Shown one piece after another: positions 18,183 to 27,936 of a DNA stretch of 64,000 nucleotides. The position numbers were made by a program, and so were the translations under genes. Position 1 is the stretch's first letter. Every line of letters begins with the position of its first letter. Origin of the DNA: Caldanaerobacter subterraneus (GTDB lineage Bacteria > Bacillota > Thermoanaerobacteria > Thermoanaerobacterales > Thermoanaerobacteraceae); NCBI RefSeq assembly GCF_004345675.1, contig NZ_SLWU01000001.1, forward strand, positions 83,916 to 147,915, in the 5' to 3' direction. Under the pieces are notes generated by a model. The model did not search any database, was not told where the DNA came from, and worked only from the letters and a program-made list of their open reading frames with translations.

Positions 18183-19196
18183 ATGAAAATTTTTGCTGGG
18201 TACGACTGCGGAGGCAGTAAAACAAAGTGCATTATTGCAGATGAAAATGGAGAAATCTTGGCCAGTGCGGAAGAGGGGCCTTCAAATTTTCTTTCTTGCG
18301 GTTATGAAATTGCAAGAAAATCCATAAAGGAATGCACCCGACAGGCTCTAATAAAGGCGGGTTTGGAAGAAGATCAAAAAATTTACAGTGCCTATATAGG
18401 GTCAGCATCTGTTGAGTTGTTTTCTCAAAATGAAAGGATTTATAACTTTTTCAGGAGTTGTGTTAATGCAGAGCATCTGGGGATAAACAACGATGCCTAT
18501 ATAGCTTGGTATGGGACTACTTTTGGAAGTACAGGAATCATATCAATAGCAGGTACTGGGGCAGTGACTTACGGAATACGCGAAGACGGGAGTTGGAAAA
18601 AGGTAGGAGGATGGGGATATCTTATAGGAGATGACGGCTCAGGATATTCGTTAGGGAGGAAAGCTCTTCAATTAGCAGTGAAGTCATATGATGGAATAAT
18701 TGAAAAAAATAGATTTGAAGAGGAGATATCAAAGTTTTTTAATTTGGATTCCATGAGAGACCTTGTAGGAATGTTGTATCAGGACCCCTACAAAGGAGTG
18801 AAGATAGTAGCTTCTGCTGCCACATGTGTTTTTAAATTATTCGATGCCAACTATTGTTTAGCGATAGAACTCATAGATAAGGCAGTTTCTCAGATTGCCG
18901 ATTCAATATATGCAGTTTATTCTTCGCTGGATTTAAGAAACCAATTTATCAAAATAGGAGTATCGGGAGGAGTATTTTACGGAGGAGGAAGTAAATTACT
19001 AGATCTTCTTCAAAGTAAACTTATAGAGCGTGGGGTGGAAAAGTTCTGCCTCACCTTCCCTCACATACCTCCTGAGGTTTCAGCGCTGTTACTTTCTTAC
19101 AGCCAAGTAAAACATCAAGATTACGAGAAGATAAAGCAGGCTATCTTATGCCGATTCAAAAACAACAATGAGGTGGATCAAAATTGCGTATTCTAG
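18183..19196 (+). CDS. BadF/BcrA-type ATPase, probable N-acetylglucosamine kinase
   Basis: A 337-residue sugar kinase of the ASKHA fold. It has the phosphate-1 motif YDCGGSKTKCI at the N-terminus, an adenosine/phosphate-2 motif IAGTGAVTYG (about 121-130), the GGWGYLIGDDGSGYSLGR loop and a C-terminal GVSGGVFYGGG segment, all as in NAGK-type N-acetylhexosamine kinases. It would phosphorylate the sugar brought in by the ABC importer. A second, related kinase lies at 28883. Its last codons overlap the next gene by 13 bp. Confidence 0.85.
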   Translation: MKIFAGYDCGGSKTKCIIADENGEILASAEEGPSNFLSCGYEIARKSIKECTRQALIKAGLEEDQKIYSAYIGSASVELFSQNERIYNFFRSCVNAEHLGINNDAYIAWYGTTFGSTGIISIAGTGAVTYGIREDGSWKKVGGWGYLIGDDGSGYSLGRKALQLAVKSYDGIIEKNRFEEEISKFFNLDSMRDLVGMLYQDPYKGVKIVASAATCVFKLFDANYCLAIELIDKAVSQIADSIYAVYSSLDLRNQFIKIGVSGGVFYGGGSKLLDLLQSKLIERGVEKFCLTFPHIPPEVSALLLSYSQVKHQDYEKIKQAILCRFKNNNEVDQNCVF

Positions 19197-20461
19197 GAGG
19201 ATATGGAGAAAGAGTGATTACACCTCCTTTCCTGGGAATTATGGCAGGATATGATAAAAGAAAAAGCCCGGCAAAAGGAGTTCATGATGACCTTTATGTT
19301 AAATGCTTGGTTTTTAAAAAAGAAGAGGAAATATTTGTTTTATTTTCACTTGACGTTTTAGGGGTGGACAAAAAACTTGTTGACGAAATAAAAACGCAGG
19401 TTAAATCTCTTGTGAATATCCCTGGCGAGCACATTCTTGTATGTGCTACTCATACCCATAGCGGTCCTTCAGAAATATTTTGGGGAAAAGATAATTTTAA
19501 CCCTGAATACTGGAATTTTGTAGTTTCACAATGTAAGAATAGTTTTGAAGAAGCACTTAATGACCTGAAAGAGTCTGCTTTATGGTACGGAAAGAAGGAA
19601 ATTTATGGAATTGGTTCAAAAAGAAATGCGTACAGCGCTGAAAGAAGAGAAGAAGGCATTAAATGCAAATTTTTTGAAGTAAGAAGGGAAAAAGATGAGA
19701 TTGCCATAGTTAATTTTCCTTGCCACCTTACAGTATTAGATGAAAATAATCTTTACTATTCCAAAGATTTAGTCCAGGGATTAAAGTTGGAGCTGGAGGA
19801 AAATAAGATAAAAAAGTTTGTATTTATAAATGGAGCTGCTGGGGATATAAGTACCCGATTTTACAAAAAGGAATCTACGTTTGAAGAAGCGGAAAGATTG
19901 GGGCGTGTACTGGGGAAAGAAATATTAGGTGAAAGACCGCGGATGAAGAAAATTGAGATTAACGAGCCAAAATGGGCAAAAGAAATTGAGCTTTTATTGA
20001 AATACAAAAGGAATTTCTCGAAAGAAGAAAAAGAGCGCAAAAAAGCTGAAATACTGCAAATTCTTGCTCAGATAAATGATAAGAGGGCCAGAAGAGACTT
20101 GGAGTCTGCATTGATAGTTCTAGAAAGGCCGGATAGGGACTTTTCAAAAATTCCTGAAGTTATTAAAAGAGGGGAAGATTTTCTAAAAAAAATAAAAATA
20201 AGTCTATGGAAAATGGGAGATATTGTTTTTGTAGGGGTTCCTTTTGAAATTTATTATGATACGGGGCTTAAAATTGAAAAAATGGTGAAGGAAAAATATA
20301 AAAAAGCTGTAGTACTGGTACTGGGATACTGTGGTGGGTATGAAGGTTATATCCCTCCCTCAGAGAATTTTTCTCGAATTTCCTATGAAGTAATCGCATC
20401 TCCCTTTGAAGAAGATGCAGAAGAAGAAATGCTTGAAGCGCTAAGAAAAGAACTAAATTAG
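19184..20461 (+). CDS. neutral/alkaline ceramidase-like protein
   Basis: A 425-residue protein whose N-terminal two-thirds resembles the neutral/alkaline non-lysosomal ceramidase domain. Features are the zinc-type motif ATHTHSGPSE (about 88-97), a buried VNFPCHLTVL histidine segment and NGAAGDIS. It has no signal peptide, so it acts in the cytoplasm, unlike secreted ceramidases. Bacterial members in sugar operons are thought to be amide or ester hydrolases of undefined substrate. The start is TTG at 19184 behind GAGGTGG. Context suggests it cleaves an amide on an imported glycoconjugate, which is an inference. Confidence 0.7.
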   Translation: MRILGGYGERVITPPFLGIMAGYDKRKSPAKGVHDDLYVKCLVFKKEEEIFVLFSLDVLGVDKKLVDEIKTQVKSLVNIPGEHILVCATHTHSGPSEIFWGKDNFNPEYWNFVVSQCKNSFEEALNDLKESALWYGKKEIYGIGSKRNAYSAERREEGIKCKFFEVRREKDEIAIVNFPCHLTVLDENNLYYSKDLVQGLKLELEENKIKKFVFINGAAGDISTRFYKKESTFEEAERLGRVLGKEILGERPRMKKIEINEPKWAKEIELLLKYKRNFSKEEKERKKAEILQILAQINDKRARRDLESALIVLERPDRDFSKIPEVIKRGEDFLKKIKISLWKMGDIVFVGVPFEIYYDTGLKIEKMVKEKYKKAVVLVLGYCGGYEGYIPPSENFSRISYEVIASPFEEDAEEEMLEALRKELN

Positions 20462-20475
20462 AGCGGTGGTGAAAA

Positions 20476-21603
20476 ATGAAATACTTTCAGCTGGAAGAAG
20501 CATTGAAGTTGTTAGAAGAATTTAGCAGAATAGAGAGTCCAAGTAGAGAAAAAAAGTATACTGATAGATTTGTAGATCGGTTGGAAATAGAATTTTATAA
20601 TCTGGGAATGAATGTAAAGCGAATAAAACAGCAAGATGTTGGGGATTTTTTAGAATGTTCTATAGGAGAAGGAAAGAAAAAGATTCTTCTTTTGGGGCAT
20701 ATTGATACAGTCTTTCCTTCAGGTACTTTTTCAAAAAGGCCCTTCAGGGTAAAAGATGGCATGGCTTTCGGGCCTGGAGTACTTGATATGAAGGGGGGAA
20801 TTGTGGTTCTTCTGTATACCCTTAAAGAAGTTATTGATGACCTTCCAGATGGAGTAAAACTTGTGGCCTTTTTAAACAGCGACGAAGAAATTGGTTCGAT
20901 TTACAGCAAAGATTACATTATGGACCTTTCAAAGGAGGCCGTGGCGTGTCTCTCATTTGAACCTGCCAAACCCGGGACTCTTACAGTAGAAAGAAAGGGA
21001 ATTTTTAGCTTTGAAATGTTTGTAAAAGGAATTCCAGCCCATTCGGGAGTAAACTATGAAAAGGGAAAAAGTGCGATAGAAGAAATATCTCGCAAAATAT
21101 GTACTCTTTACGATGAAGTGAGAGACTTAGAAAAAGGTATAAGTGTGAACGTGGGATATGTGCAGGGAGGAGACAAAATAAATATAGTTGCAGAAGAAGC
21201 AAGGGCCCAAGTGGAAGTAAGGTATTTTCAAAGAGAACATGAAAGGGAGATAAAAGAGAAAATTGAGAAAATAACTGCTACTTCTTTTGTTGAAGGAACA
21301 AGCACAAATATTGTCATACTTTCAGAAAGGCCTCCTTTAATTGCCAATGAGGGATGTAGGAAGTTATTTGAAATTGCTAAAGAAGAAGCTCAAAAATTGG
21401 GAAGAGAAATTATTGGAAGAAAAACTGGTGGAGGGGGGGATGCCTCTTTTGCGGCAGTATGGGGTATACCGGTGCTAGATGGACTTGGACCAGAGGGGGA
21501 AGATTCTCATACAGATGCAGAATTTGTTTTGGTGGATAGCCTCCCATTTAAAGTAGCTCTGGCTGCCAGAATTATACTAAGGATAGCGGAAGGAGGGTTC
21601 TAG
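20476..21603 (+). CDS. M20-family metallopeptidase
   Basis: A 375-residue cytoplasmic peptidase or deacylase of the M20 family (carboxypeptidase G2/ArgE/DapE relatives). The two-zinc site can be read: His75 and Asp77 in GHIDTVFP, bridging Asp104 in LDMKGG, the catalytic Glu137-Glu138 in SDEEIGS and a C-terminal His in EDSHTDAEF. A dimerisation insert (about 180-290) is present. It lies 14 bp after the ceramidase-like gene and directly abuts the SIS gene. It could remove an amino acid or acyl group from muropeptide-derived material; the exact substrate is unknown. Confidence 0.85.
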   Translation: MKYFQLEEALKLLEEFSRIESPSREKKYTDRFVDRLEIEFYNLGMNVKRIKQQDVGDFLECSIGEGKKKILLLGHIDTVFPSGTFSKRPFRVKDGMAFGPGVLDMKGGIVVLLYTLKEVIDDLPDGVKLVAFLNSDEEIGSIYSKDYIMDLSKEAVACLSFEPAKPGTLTVERKGIFSFEMFVKGIPAHSGVNYEKGKSAIEEISRKICTLYDEVRDLEKGISVNVGYVQGGDKINIVAEEARAQVEVRYFQREHEREIKEKIEKITATSFVEGTSTNIVILSERPPLIANEGCRKLFEIAKEEAQKLGREIIGRKTGGGGDASFAAVWGIPVLDGLGPEGEDSHTDAEFVLVDSLPFKVALAARIILRIAEGGF

Positions 21604-22335
21604 GTGAATACCCGATATATAGAGAGTATCAGAAAATTAATAGATGAGATTGAAAAGACGCAGTGGCAGGTAATAGAACAGGTTTCCCAAGTATGTGCAC
21701 AGGCAATAAAAAACGACAAACTTCTTTATTTCTTTGGGACTGGACATTCACATATGATGTGCGAAGAGCCTTTTTACAGGGCTGGTGGCCTTGCATGTGT
21801 ATATCCAATATTGGAACCTTCTCTTATGCTCCACGAGGGAGGATATAAAAGCACCTTGATGGAGAGAGTAGAAGGGATAGGGAAGATACTTCTGGAAAAC
21901 AGTGGGCCAAGTGAAGGAGATGTACTATTTTTGATTTCAAATTCCGGTAGAAATTCTGCAGTAATAGAAATGGCTATCGAGGCAAAAGAAAAGGGAATTA
22001 TCACTGTAGCCATTACATCTCTAAAACATTCAAAGACCTTCTCTTCCAGGCACAGAAGTGGCAAAAACCTCTATGAACTTACGGATTATGTAATAGATAA
22101 TTGTGGAATTCCTGGAGATGCAATAGTGGAATACGAAGGCTTTTCTCAGAAGGTAGGACCTACTTCTTCTATTGCTGGAATTCTTATAATAAACACTATA
22201 ATAACCAACGTAGTGGAGAAATTATTGTCCTGGGGTATAACACCTCCAGTATTCATAAGTGCCAATACGGACGAAGGTGAAAAGTTTAACCAACACCTTC
22301 TTGAAAAGTACAGGCTTCGAATAAAGGTTTTGTGA
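21604..22335 (+). CDS. SIS-domain protein (UPF0309 type)
   Basis: A 243-residue sugar isomerase-fold protein. FFGTGHSHMMCEE near residue 44 and LISNSGRNSAVIEMAIEAKE (about 109-128) are the phosphosugar-binding loops of SIS domains. Proteins of this length and pattern are annotated UPF0309 and usually sit in amino-sugar clusters. They may act as etherase, isomerase or phosphosugar-binding proteins. The GTG start follows the M20 stop codon directly, behind GGAGGG. It resembles the MurQ fold, but the lengths differ and a true MurQ is encoded at 57109. Confidence 0.75.
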   Translation: MNTRYIESIRKLIDEIEKTQWQVIEQVSQVCAQAIKNDKLLYFFGTGHSHMMCEEPFYRAGGLACVYPILEPSLMLHEGGYKSTLMERVEGIGKILLENSGPSEGDVLFLISNSGRNSAVIEMAIEAKEKGIITVAITSLKHSKTFSSRHRSGKNLYELTDYVIDNCGIPGDAIVEYEGFSQKVGPTSSIAGILIINTIITNVVEKLLSWGITPPVFISANTDEGEKFNQHLLEKYRLRIKVL

Positions 22336-22366
22336 AAGATTAAAAGCGTTGAGGGGGGGGTATATT

Positions 22367-24592
22367 ATGAAATGGTGTAAAAAGGTTGTAAGCTTAATTA
22401 TTTCGGTATGTATGGTGATGACTTTCATCAGTCTGAAAGAAAGCAGTGCCATTGCCAAAGAAAAAGAGGGGAGAGAAGAAGTGAGAGTAGCAGTATTAGA
22501 AGCGAAGGAAGCTACAACTCCAAAAAGTGTAGAACAAGTCATTCACGTGTTAAAGGAATATGGAATAAAAGCTGAAAAAATTTCACCAAAGGAGGTTGCA
22601 AAGGACAAACTAGAGAAATTCGATGTAATTGTCATACCTGGAGGAAGGTCTCTCAATCAGGCAGAAGCCCTGGGAGAGAAGGGTCGGGAAGCTATTAAGG
22701 AATTTGTTAAAAGAAGAGGAGGATACATCGGAATTTGTGCAGGGACATATCTCGCTACCAAGGGCGAGGGTAAATATGATTCCTATCTTGGAATTGTGAA
22801 TGCTCAAGTCGTTGATATTGAACACTGGAACAGGGGATGTGGTGACGTCCAAATTAAGGTAAAATCGCTGGAGCATCCTGTGATTTCTGGTTATTATGGA
22901 ACTCTCACCGTCCACTATAAAAACGGACCTATTTTGAAAAAAATTGATGTACCAGGTATGCCATCTTACGTAGAATTGGCTTCCTACATCAGCGATATTC
23001 ATGACAACGGACCGGAAGGAATTACGCCTAACACTCTGGCTTTAATTGCTTCAGAATATGGTGAAGGAAGAATAGTACTTTTCAGCTTTCATCCCGAATA
23101 TACTGCGGGGCTGGGAAAAATGCTTATGCAAGCGGTATTGTGGTGTGCAAAAACTTCTCCCGAAGAGTATCCTCTCAAGTTAAAGAAAAGCCATGATGTG
23201 AAAGTCAAAGGGGCATGGCTGTGGGGAAGCACAGTGTACAATTTGGGAGTAGATGGAGCGAAGATAATAACAGATCAGATGAAAGAATATGGTTTTACCG
23301 ATATATTTCTTCTTGTAAAAGGGACGGCAGGGAGAGTTGATTATAATAGCAGAATAGCTTTGGGACTAGCTCATCCCGATAGGGATATATTAAAAGAAGT
23401 AGTAGAGGAAGCACACAAAAAGGGAATAAGAGTTCATGCCTGGTTTGTTGTGAACTCTGATAAACAGTGGGCAACGCTTCATCCCGAAGATAGGATGGTA
23501 CACATCAAGAAAGGGCCCGATGATAGTAGGATATCTCCATTATCTATAAATTACAGGGAATATGTAAAGAATCTTGTAAAAGAAGTCTTGGAAAACTATA
23601 AGGTCGATGGAATTCACCTGGATTATATAAGATATCCACACGTGGTATTTGGATTTAATGAGAATTATGAGGTTACAGAAGCAGTAAAAATAGGAATAGA
23701 TATGAATAAAATAAAATCTTTGATAGATCGCACTTTCTATACGGATAAAGATGGCAAATCTATATTTGAAGCGTATGATAGAGGAGATAAAGATGTTGTT
23801 GGATGGATAGAAATGAGGAAAAACGCCGTAAAATCTTTTGCAGAGGAAATAAAGGAAGTAGTGAAGTCCTACAGTCGAAAAGTGAAATTTTCTGCTGCAT
23901 TGATGCCAGAAGGAGCATATGATTCTAACTTCTTAACAGCCCAGAATGATTCTAGAACCTTTGCATTAGTGCATTATGGACAGGATTATAAAGATGCTTC
24001 TTCCATTTATGACTTTGCGGTGCCTATGCTTTATTGGGGGGACTATGGCAAATCACCCCAATGGACTGCAGTACTTTATAACAATGCAGTAGAAATGTTT
24101 GATAATAATAAGAGAGTATATGCTGGATTACAGGCATACAGTCCTGTTAAAACTTATGACCTTTGTGATGCAGTAAATTATATAAGACAAAGTGAAAGCG
24201 AAGGAATAGTTTTCTTCAGGTTTGGGACTTTTGGCTTAAGTAAAACTGCAGTGAAAGAGGCGAAAGATGGCGAAAAAGTGATGACCGTGATTATGACAAA
24301 TCCTTTAAACCAGGATAATTCACCGAATGTCGACATTACGAAGGTTGAAATAGAGCTTAAAGGAAACTATGTAGCAAAGGAGATCGTGGAAACAAGTTCA
24401 GAAATCTCTGCCAAAATTTCTGAGAGTGGAAAAGTAGTTATAATAACAGGTAATCCTTGTATACCACAGAATGGAACATTGAAAATTGCCATATCAGTTC
24501 GAGGGGAAGAACCCAAGGATGTAGAACCTGCCCAGGTTAGATTTTACGTAACAGACAAGTACTATGAAGTAAGAGTCTACAACCAATACTAA
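22367..24592 (+). CDS. exported amidotransferase-like (BPL_N) / GHL10 glycosidase fusion
   Basis: A 741-residue protein with an N-terminal signal sequence (about 1-32). Residues about 45-270 form a class I glutamine-amidotransferase-like fold of the biotin-protein-ligase N-terminal type, with nucleophile-like Cys124 in GICAGTYLA. Residues about 280-620 form a GHL10 TIM barrel, recognised by KGAWLWGSTVYN, RVHAWFVVNSDK and DGIHLDYIRYP with its catalytic-type aspartate. A small beta domain follows at the end. It would act at the cell surface on glycans, possibly wall glycans. The start is the ATG at 22367 behind a G8 run. The two-domain pairing is unusual and its chemistry is unknown. Confidence 0.75.
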   Translation: MKWCKKVVSLIISVCMVMTFISLKESSAIAKEKEGREEVRVAVLEAKEATTPKSVEQVIHVLKEYGIKAEKISPKEVAKDKLEKFDVIVIPGGRSLNQAEALGEKGREAIKEFVKRRGGYIGICAGTYLATKGEGKYDSYLGIVNAQVVDIEHWNRGCGDVQIKVKSLEHPVISGYYGTLTVHYKNGPILKKIDVPGMPSYVELASYISDIHDNGPEGITPNTLALIASEYGEGRIVLFSFHPEYTAGLGKMLMQAVLWCAKTSPEEYPLKLKKSHDVKVKGAWLWGSTVYNLGVDGAKIITDQMKEYGFTDIFLLVKGTAGRVDYNSRIALGLAHPDRDILKEVVEEAHKKGIRVHAWFVVNSDKQWATLHPEDRMVHIKKGPDDSRISPLSINYREYVKNLVKEVLENYKVDGIHLDYIRYPHVVFGFNENYEVTEAVKIGIDMNKIKSLIDRTFYTDKDGKSIFEAYDRGDKDVVGWIEMRKNAVKSFAEEIKEVVKSYSRKVKFSAALMPEGAYDSNFLTAQNDSRTFALVHYGQDYKDASSIYDFAVPMLYWGDYGKSPQWTAVLYNNAVEMFDNNKRVYAGLQAYSPVKTYDLCDAVNYIRQSESEGIVFFRFGTFGLSKTAVKEAKDGEKVMTVIMTNPLNQDNSPNVDITKVEIELKGNYVAKEIVETSSEISAKISESGKVVIITGNPCIPQNGTLKIAISVRGEEPKDVEPAQVRFYVTDKYYEVRVYNQY

Positions 24593-24602
24593 GAGATTGA
24601 TG

Positions 24603-24655
24603 GGGAGCACCTTTGTGGCTTTAGACACAAAGGTCTCCCTTGGCTTGTGCTTTTT
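24603..24655 (+). terminator. stem-loop with T run
   Basis: GGGAG-C-ACCTTTGTG pairs with CACAAAGGT-CTCCC, and a TTTTT follows 11 nt later. It is likely an attenuator or terminator between the fusion gene and NagZ. Confidence 0.5.
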
Positions 24656-24696
24656 AATGGGGTTTTACTTTATGGACTCATAGGGAGGGAGTAAAA

Positions 24697-26295
24697 GTGG
24701 AAATAAATAAGATGAGTTTGGATGAGAAAATAGGTCAAATGATTATGGCAGGTTTCCCTTCTAATTATTATGATGAGCACATTGACGTACTTGTAAGCAA
24801 GTACAAGGTAGGAAATTTTGTATTGTTTACAAGAAATATAGGTTCTGTAGAAGAGATTGTCAGTCTTACCGAGACCATTCAAAAAAAGGTCCTTGAACAA
24901 TCAGGTATACCTGCTATTATAGGAGCAGATCAAGAAGGAGGGATGGTCAGCCAAGTTAGGGAAGAGGCTGTATTTTTTCCAGGGAATATGGCAGTATCCG
25001 CTGCAAATATAGAAGGAAGCACATTGAAAGAAGGAGAGATAGTAGGAGAAGGTCTCAAAGCCTTGGGTATAAATCTTAATATAGCACCTGTACTGGATGT
25101 GAATAACAATCCTAAAAACCCCATAATTGGCGTGAGGTCATATGGGGATGACCCTGAGAGAGTAGCTAGACTAGGGATTGATTTTATAAAAGGCATGCAA
25201 AGCAAAGGAGTAATTGCTACAGCAAAACACTTTCCAGGTCACGGAGATACGTCGGTAGACAGCCATCTTGATATGCCTGTTGTCCCTTATGACAGAGAGA
25301 GGCTTGAAAGAATGGAGTTTTATCCTTTCAGAAAAGCAGTGGAAGTTGGTGTGGATGCAATTATGACAGCTCATATATATTTTCCGGCAATGGATACTGA
25401 AAAAATTCCTGCTACCTTATCTTACAACATCCTCACAAAGCTTTTGAGAGAGGATATGTGTTTTGAGGGGATTACCATAACTGATTGTATAGAGATGAAT
25501 GCAATTTCAAAGAAATTCGGTTCGGAAAAAGGAGCAGTCAAGGCGATAAATGCTGGTGCTGATATGGTAGTTATATCCCATCATCTGGATGTACAGATAA
25601 GGTGCATAGAGGCTATAAAGGAAGCTGTTCTAAACGGAGAAATTCCTGAGGAAAGGATAAATGAATCAGTAGAGAGGATATTGAGGATAAAGAAAAAGTA
25701 TGGATTCTTTGAAAATCCTTATCCTGACCTGATCAGAGCAAAAGAAGTGTTAAGTTGCAAAGAGTATATAGAATTTGCTAGAGAACTCAGTGAAAAAAGT
25801 ATTACCCTCATAAAAGATGAAAAAGGGCTGATACCTCTTGGTGATGCTAAAGATATGAGAATTGTCTTCATTTCTCCAGAGCCGAAAATGTTTATGGGAG
25901 GGATATGGGAGGCTGTCAGAAGGAAGTATACTCTATCAGAAGTTTTGAAGGAGGAGTTTGGAGGAAAATCAATAGTGATTTCCTTCAATCCGGAGGAGAA
26001 TGAGCTAGAAAAAGTGGTTGAGGAGTGTAGAGAGAGTGACAAAATAGTAATAGGAGTTTCCGCGCTGAATTTAAACCCGGGGCAAGTAGAGCTTGTGCGC
26101 AGGTTATCTTGCTTGGGAAAAGATATAATAACGATTTTACTTGGAAATCCATATGATTTTCTTCTGATAAAGGAATATGTTTCTACCTGCATTTGTGCTT
26201 ATGAACATACTCCTTTATCGGTGAAAAGTGTTAGAAAAGTTTTAAAAGGAGAAATAAAATGTGAAGGAGTTTTGCCTGTAAAGATAGAAATATAA
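24697..26295 (+). CDS. nagZ: beta-N-acetylhexosaminidase, GH3 (NagZ type)
   Basis: A 532-residue two-domain glycosidase that releases N-acetylglucosamine from wall fragments. The GH3 barrel carries the KHFPGHGDT motif (Lys177-Thr185) with the DSH that forms the acid/base His-Asp dyad, and the nucleophile Asp263 in ITDCIEMNAI. Residues about 350-532 are the C-terminal alpha/beta domain seen in Gram-positive NagZ. There is no signal peptide, so it is cytoplasmic. The GTG start follows GGGAGGGAG. A close paralogue at 60257 is broken, so this copy probably supplies the activity. Confidence 0.92.
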   Translation: MEINKMSLDEKIGQMIMAGFPSNYYDEHIDVLVSKYKVGNFVLFTRNIGSVEEIVSLTETIQKKVLEQSGIPAIIGADQEGGMVSQVREEAVFFPGNMAVSAANIEGSTLKEGEIVGEGLKALGINLNIAPVLDVNNNPKNPIIGVRSYGDDPERVARLGIDFIKGMQSKGVIATAKHFPGHGDTSVDSHLDMPVVPYDRERLERMEFYPFRKAVEVGVDAIMTAHIYFPAMDTEKIPATLSYNILTKLLREDMCFEGITITDCIEMNAISKKFGSEKGAVKAINAGADMVVISHHLDVQIRCIEAIKEAVLNGEIPEERINESVERILRIKKKYGFFENPYPDLIRAKEVLSCKEYIEFARELSEKSITLIKDEKGLIPLGDAKDMRIVFISPEPKMFMGGIWEAVRRKYTLSEVLKEEFGGKSIVISFNPEENELEKVVEECRESDKIVIGVSALNLNPGQVELVRRLSCLGKDIITILLGNPYDFLLIKEYVSTCICAYEHTPLSVKSVRKVLKGEIKCEGVLPVKIEI

Positions 26296-26334
26296 ATAAA
26301 ACTATCGTTATTGAATAAGGAGGTAAAAAATGTA

Positions 26335-27468
26335 ATGGAAGGTCCAAGAGCTTGTAGAAAAGAGGAATTTAAAGAAGCATTAGATCTTATTAACCACGTA
26401 TTTCGCATTACTCAGGGTCACGAGCCTACGATGGGGCAGGAGTTTCCTCTACTTCTCAGCGAAGATAATCTGGAAAACATGAGGGTAATTGCAGAGGATG
26501 GGAAAATAGTATCTATTGTAAATTTCTACATCACCACGATTCTAATAGAAGGAACTCCTATAAAAGCTGCTTCAGTAGGAGCAGTTTGTACTCATGAGGA
26601 CTACAGAGGAAAGGGATATTCTTCCCTGTTACTGGATGATGCAGAAAAAGAGATGAAGAAAAAGGGAGTAGATGTTGTGCTTGTCTCTGGAGATAGAAGC
26701 CTGTACTTGAGAAGGGGGTATTGTAAAGCTGGATGGGCAATCCGATTTGATGTATACCCTGAAGAATTGGGAGAGGATATTGAGCTTGTGGAATTTGAAG
26801 ATAAGTATTTGATTGAAATGGCGAAAATGTACAATAAACAAACTACTAGATATTATAGAAGCTTGTTTGAATTCAAAAACCTTCTAAAAGGTGCAACTAC
26901 ACCATGGGGAAATTTCACTTACAAGACTTATCTTGTAAAGAGAGGAGATGTTTTAAAAGGATATGTAGTTCTTCGTATAATTCACGAAAACCCTGAAAGA
27001 GGATATGTAGTTGAATACGGGGGCGACGAGAGGACTGTGCTTAAGAGTTTAAAAAAGATGGCAGTAGTACATTCTCTGACCCATATTCGAGTACCCTGTA
27101 CTTTTAATGAAAAAATGGTAGAAGTCATAAAAGAAGAAAATATTCCTTTTGAAGAAATTAATCTTCTAGGAACAGTTAAAGTTTTGAATTTCAAACAACT
27201 AATGGAAAAACTAGTTCCATACTTTTCTCAGTATGTAGAAAAAGAAATTATAAAAAATTTGAAATTTGTCGAGGATGAGGGTAAATATACTATAGAATTC
27301 AATGGAGAAACTCTGACATTGGATGGGGTAGAGAAACTTACAAAATTAGTTTTTGGAGACAAAGGATTTGGAATAGCCCTTGATGGAGTAGGACCTCGCC
27401 TAAAAGAATTTTTCTCAAGAGTGTTTCCATTGCCTTTTGTATGGCCTGGAAATCTCAATTTCCAGTGA
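26335..27468 (+). CDS. GNAT-family N-acetyltransferase, Eis-like architecture
   Basis: A 377-residue protein. The N-terminal GNAT domain (about 5-140) carries the acetyl-CoA loop HEDYRGKGYSSLL. A second, degenerate GNAT-like region and a C-terminal SCP2-like segment (about 300-377) give it the Eis-like layout. It would acetylate an amine such as an amino sugar or peptide. The start is the ATG at 26335 behind AAGGAGGT; the TTG at 26311 precedes that ribosome site. It follows NagZ by 39 bp, as GNAT genes often do in wall-recycling clusters. Confidence 0.75.
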   Translation: MEGPRACRKEEFKEALDLINHVFRITQGHEPTMGQEFPLLLSEDNLENMRVIAEDGKIVSIVNFYITTILIEGTPIKAASVGAVCTHEDYRGKGYSSLLLDDAEKEMKKKGVDVVLVSGDRSLYLRRGYCKAGWAIRFDVYPEELGEDIELVEFEDKYLIEMAKMYNKQTTRYYRSLFEFKNLLKGATTPWGNFTYKTYLVKRGDVLKGYVVLRIIHENPERGYVVEYGGDERTVLKSLKKMAVVHSLTHIRVPCTFNEKMVEVIKEENIPFEEINLLGTVKVLNFKQLMEKLVPYFSQYVEKEIIKNLKFVEDEGKYTIEFNGETLTLDGVEKLTKLVFGDKGFGIALDGVGPRLKEFFSRVFPLPFVWPGNLNFQ

Positions 27469-27555
27469 GGTAGAGTTGGTGAAGGATATATAATATATTA
27501 TATTACTTAACTGTACTGTAGTATGGAACGTATAAGAAGAAGGAGATGAGAAAAA

Positions 27556-27936
27556 ATGCTCATGAAAATACTGAGAACATTCCTTGGATGTTTTTTGACA
27601 GGGTTAATAGTTCAAAGTGCATGGGTAGCGCTGGTAGAGGCCTACGGGCTTATAGGGGGATGGTTTGCGGCCTTCATCATAATAAGTCCTATGTGGTTTC
27701 TAAATCATTACCTGGGGTTGATTGAAAATGAAAAGGATGGAGCATGGATTGATATGGCAATAGGCATTGCTGTGGCGGGGCTGGTGAGAGATCTATTTAA
27801 GGTTCATTCTTTCAGCTTTGCTTTCAAAGTCTTGCCAGTTTTGCTTGCAGTCATCGCAGGAGGAATTGTAGGAGGCTATCTCGCGGTGTTTGTAAAACAA
27901 GGGATGGCAAAAGAAACGGAGGAGGAGAAGGTATGA
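27556..27936 (+). CDS. small membrane protein, first of a paralogous pair
   Basis: A 126-residue integral membrane protein with about four hydrophobic helices and a charged tail (KETEEEKV). The core pattern GLIGGW-x-A...NHYLGL...WIDMAIG recurs in the next gene, so the two arose by duplication. They overlap by 4 bp (ATGA) and probably form a heteromeric membrane complex. From memory the pair resembles the Listeria Lin0368-type proteins annotated as putative glycerol-transport subunits, but I could not check this. No known transporter motif is visible. Confidence 0.7.
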   Translation: MLMKILRTFLGCFLTGLIVQSAWVALVEAYGLIGGWFAAFIIISPMWFLNHYLGLIENEKDGAWIDMAIGIAVAGLVRDLFKVHSFSFAFKVLPVLLAVIAGGIVGGYLAVFVKQGMAKETEEEKV

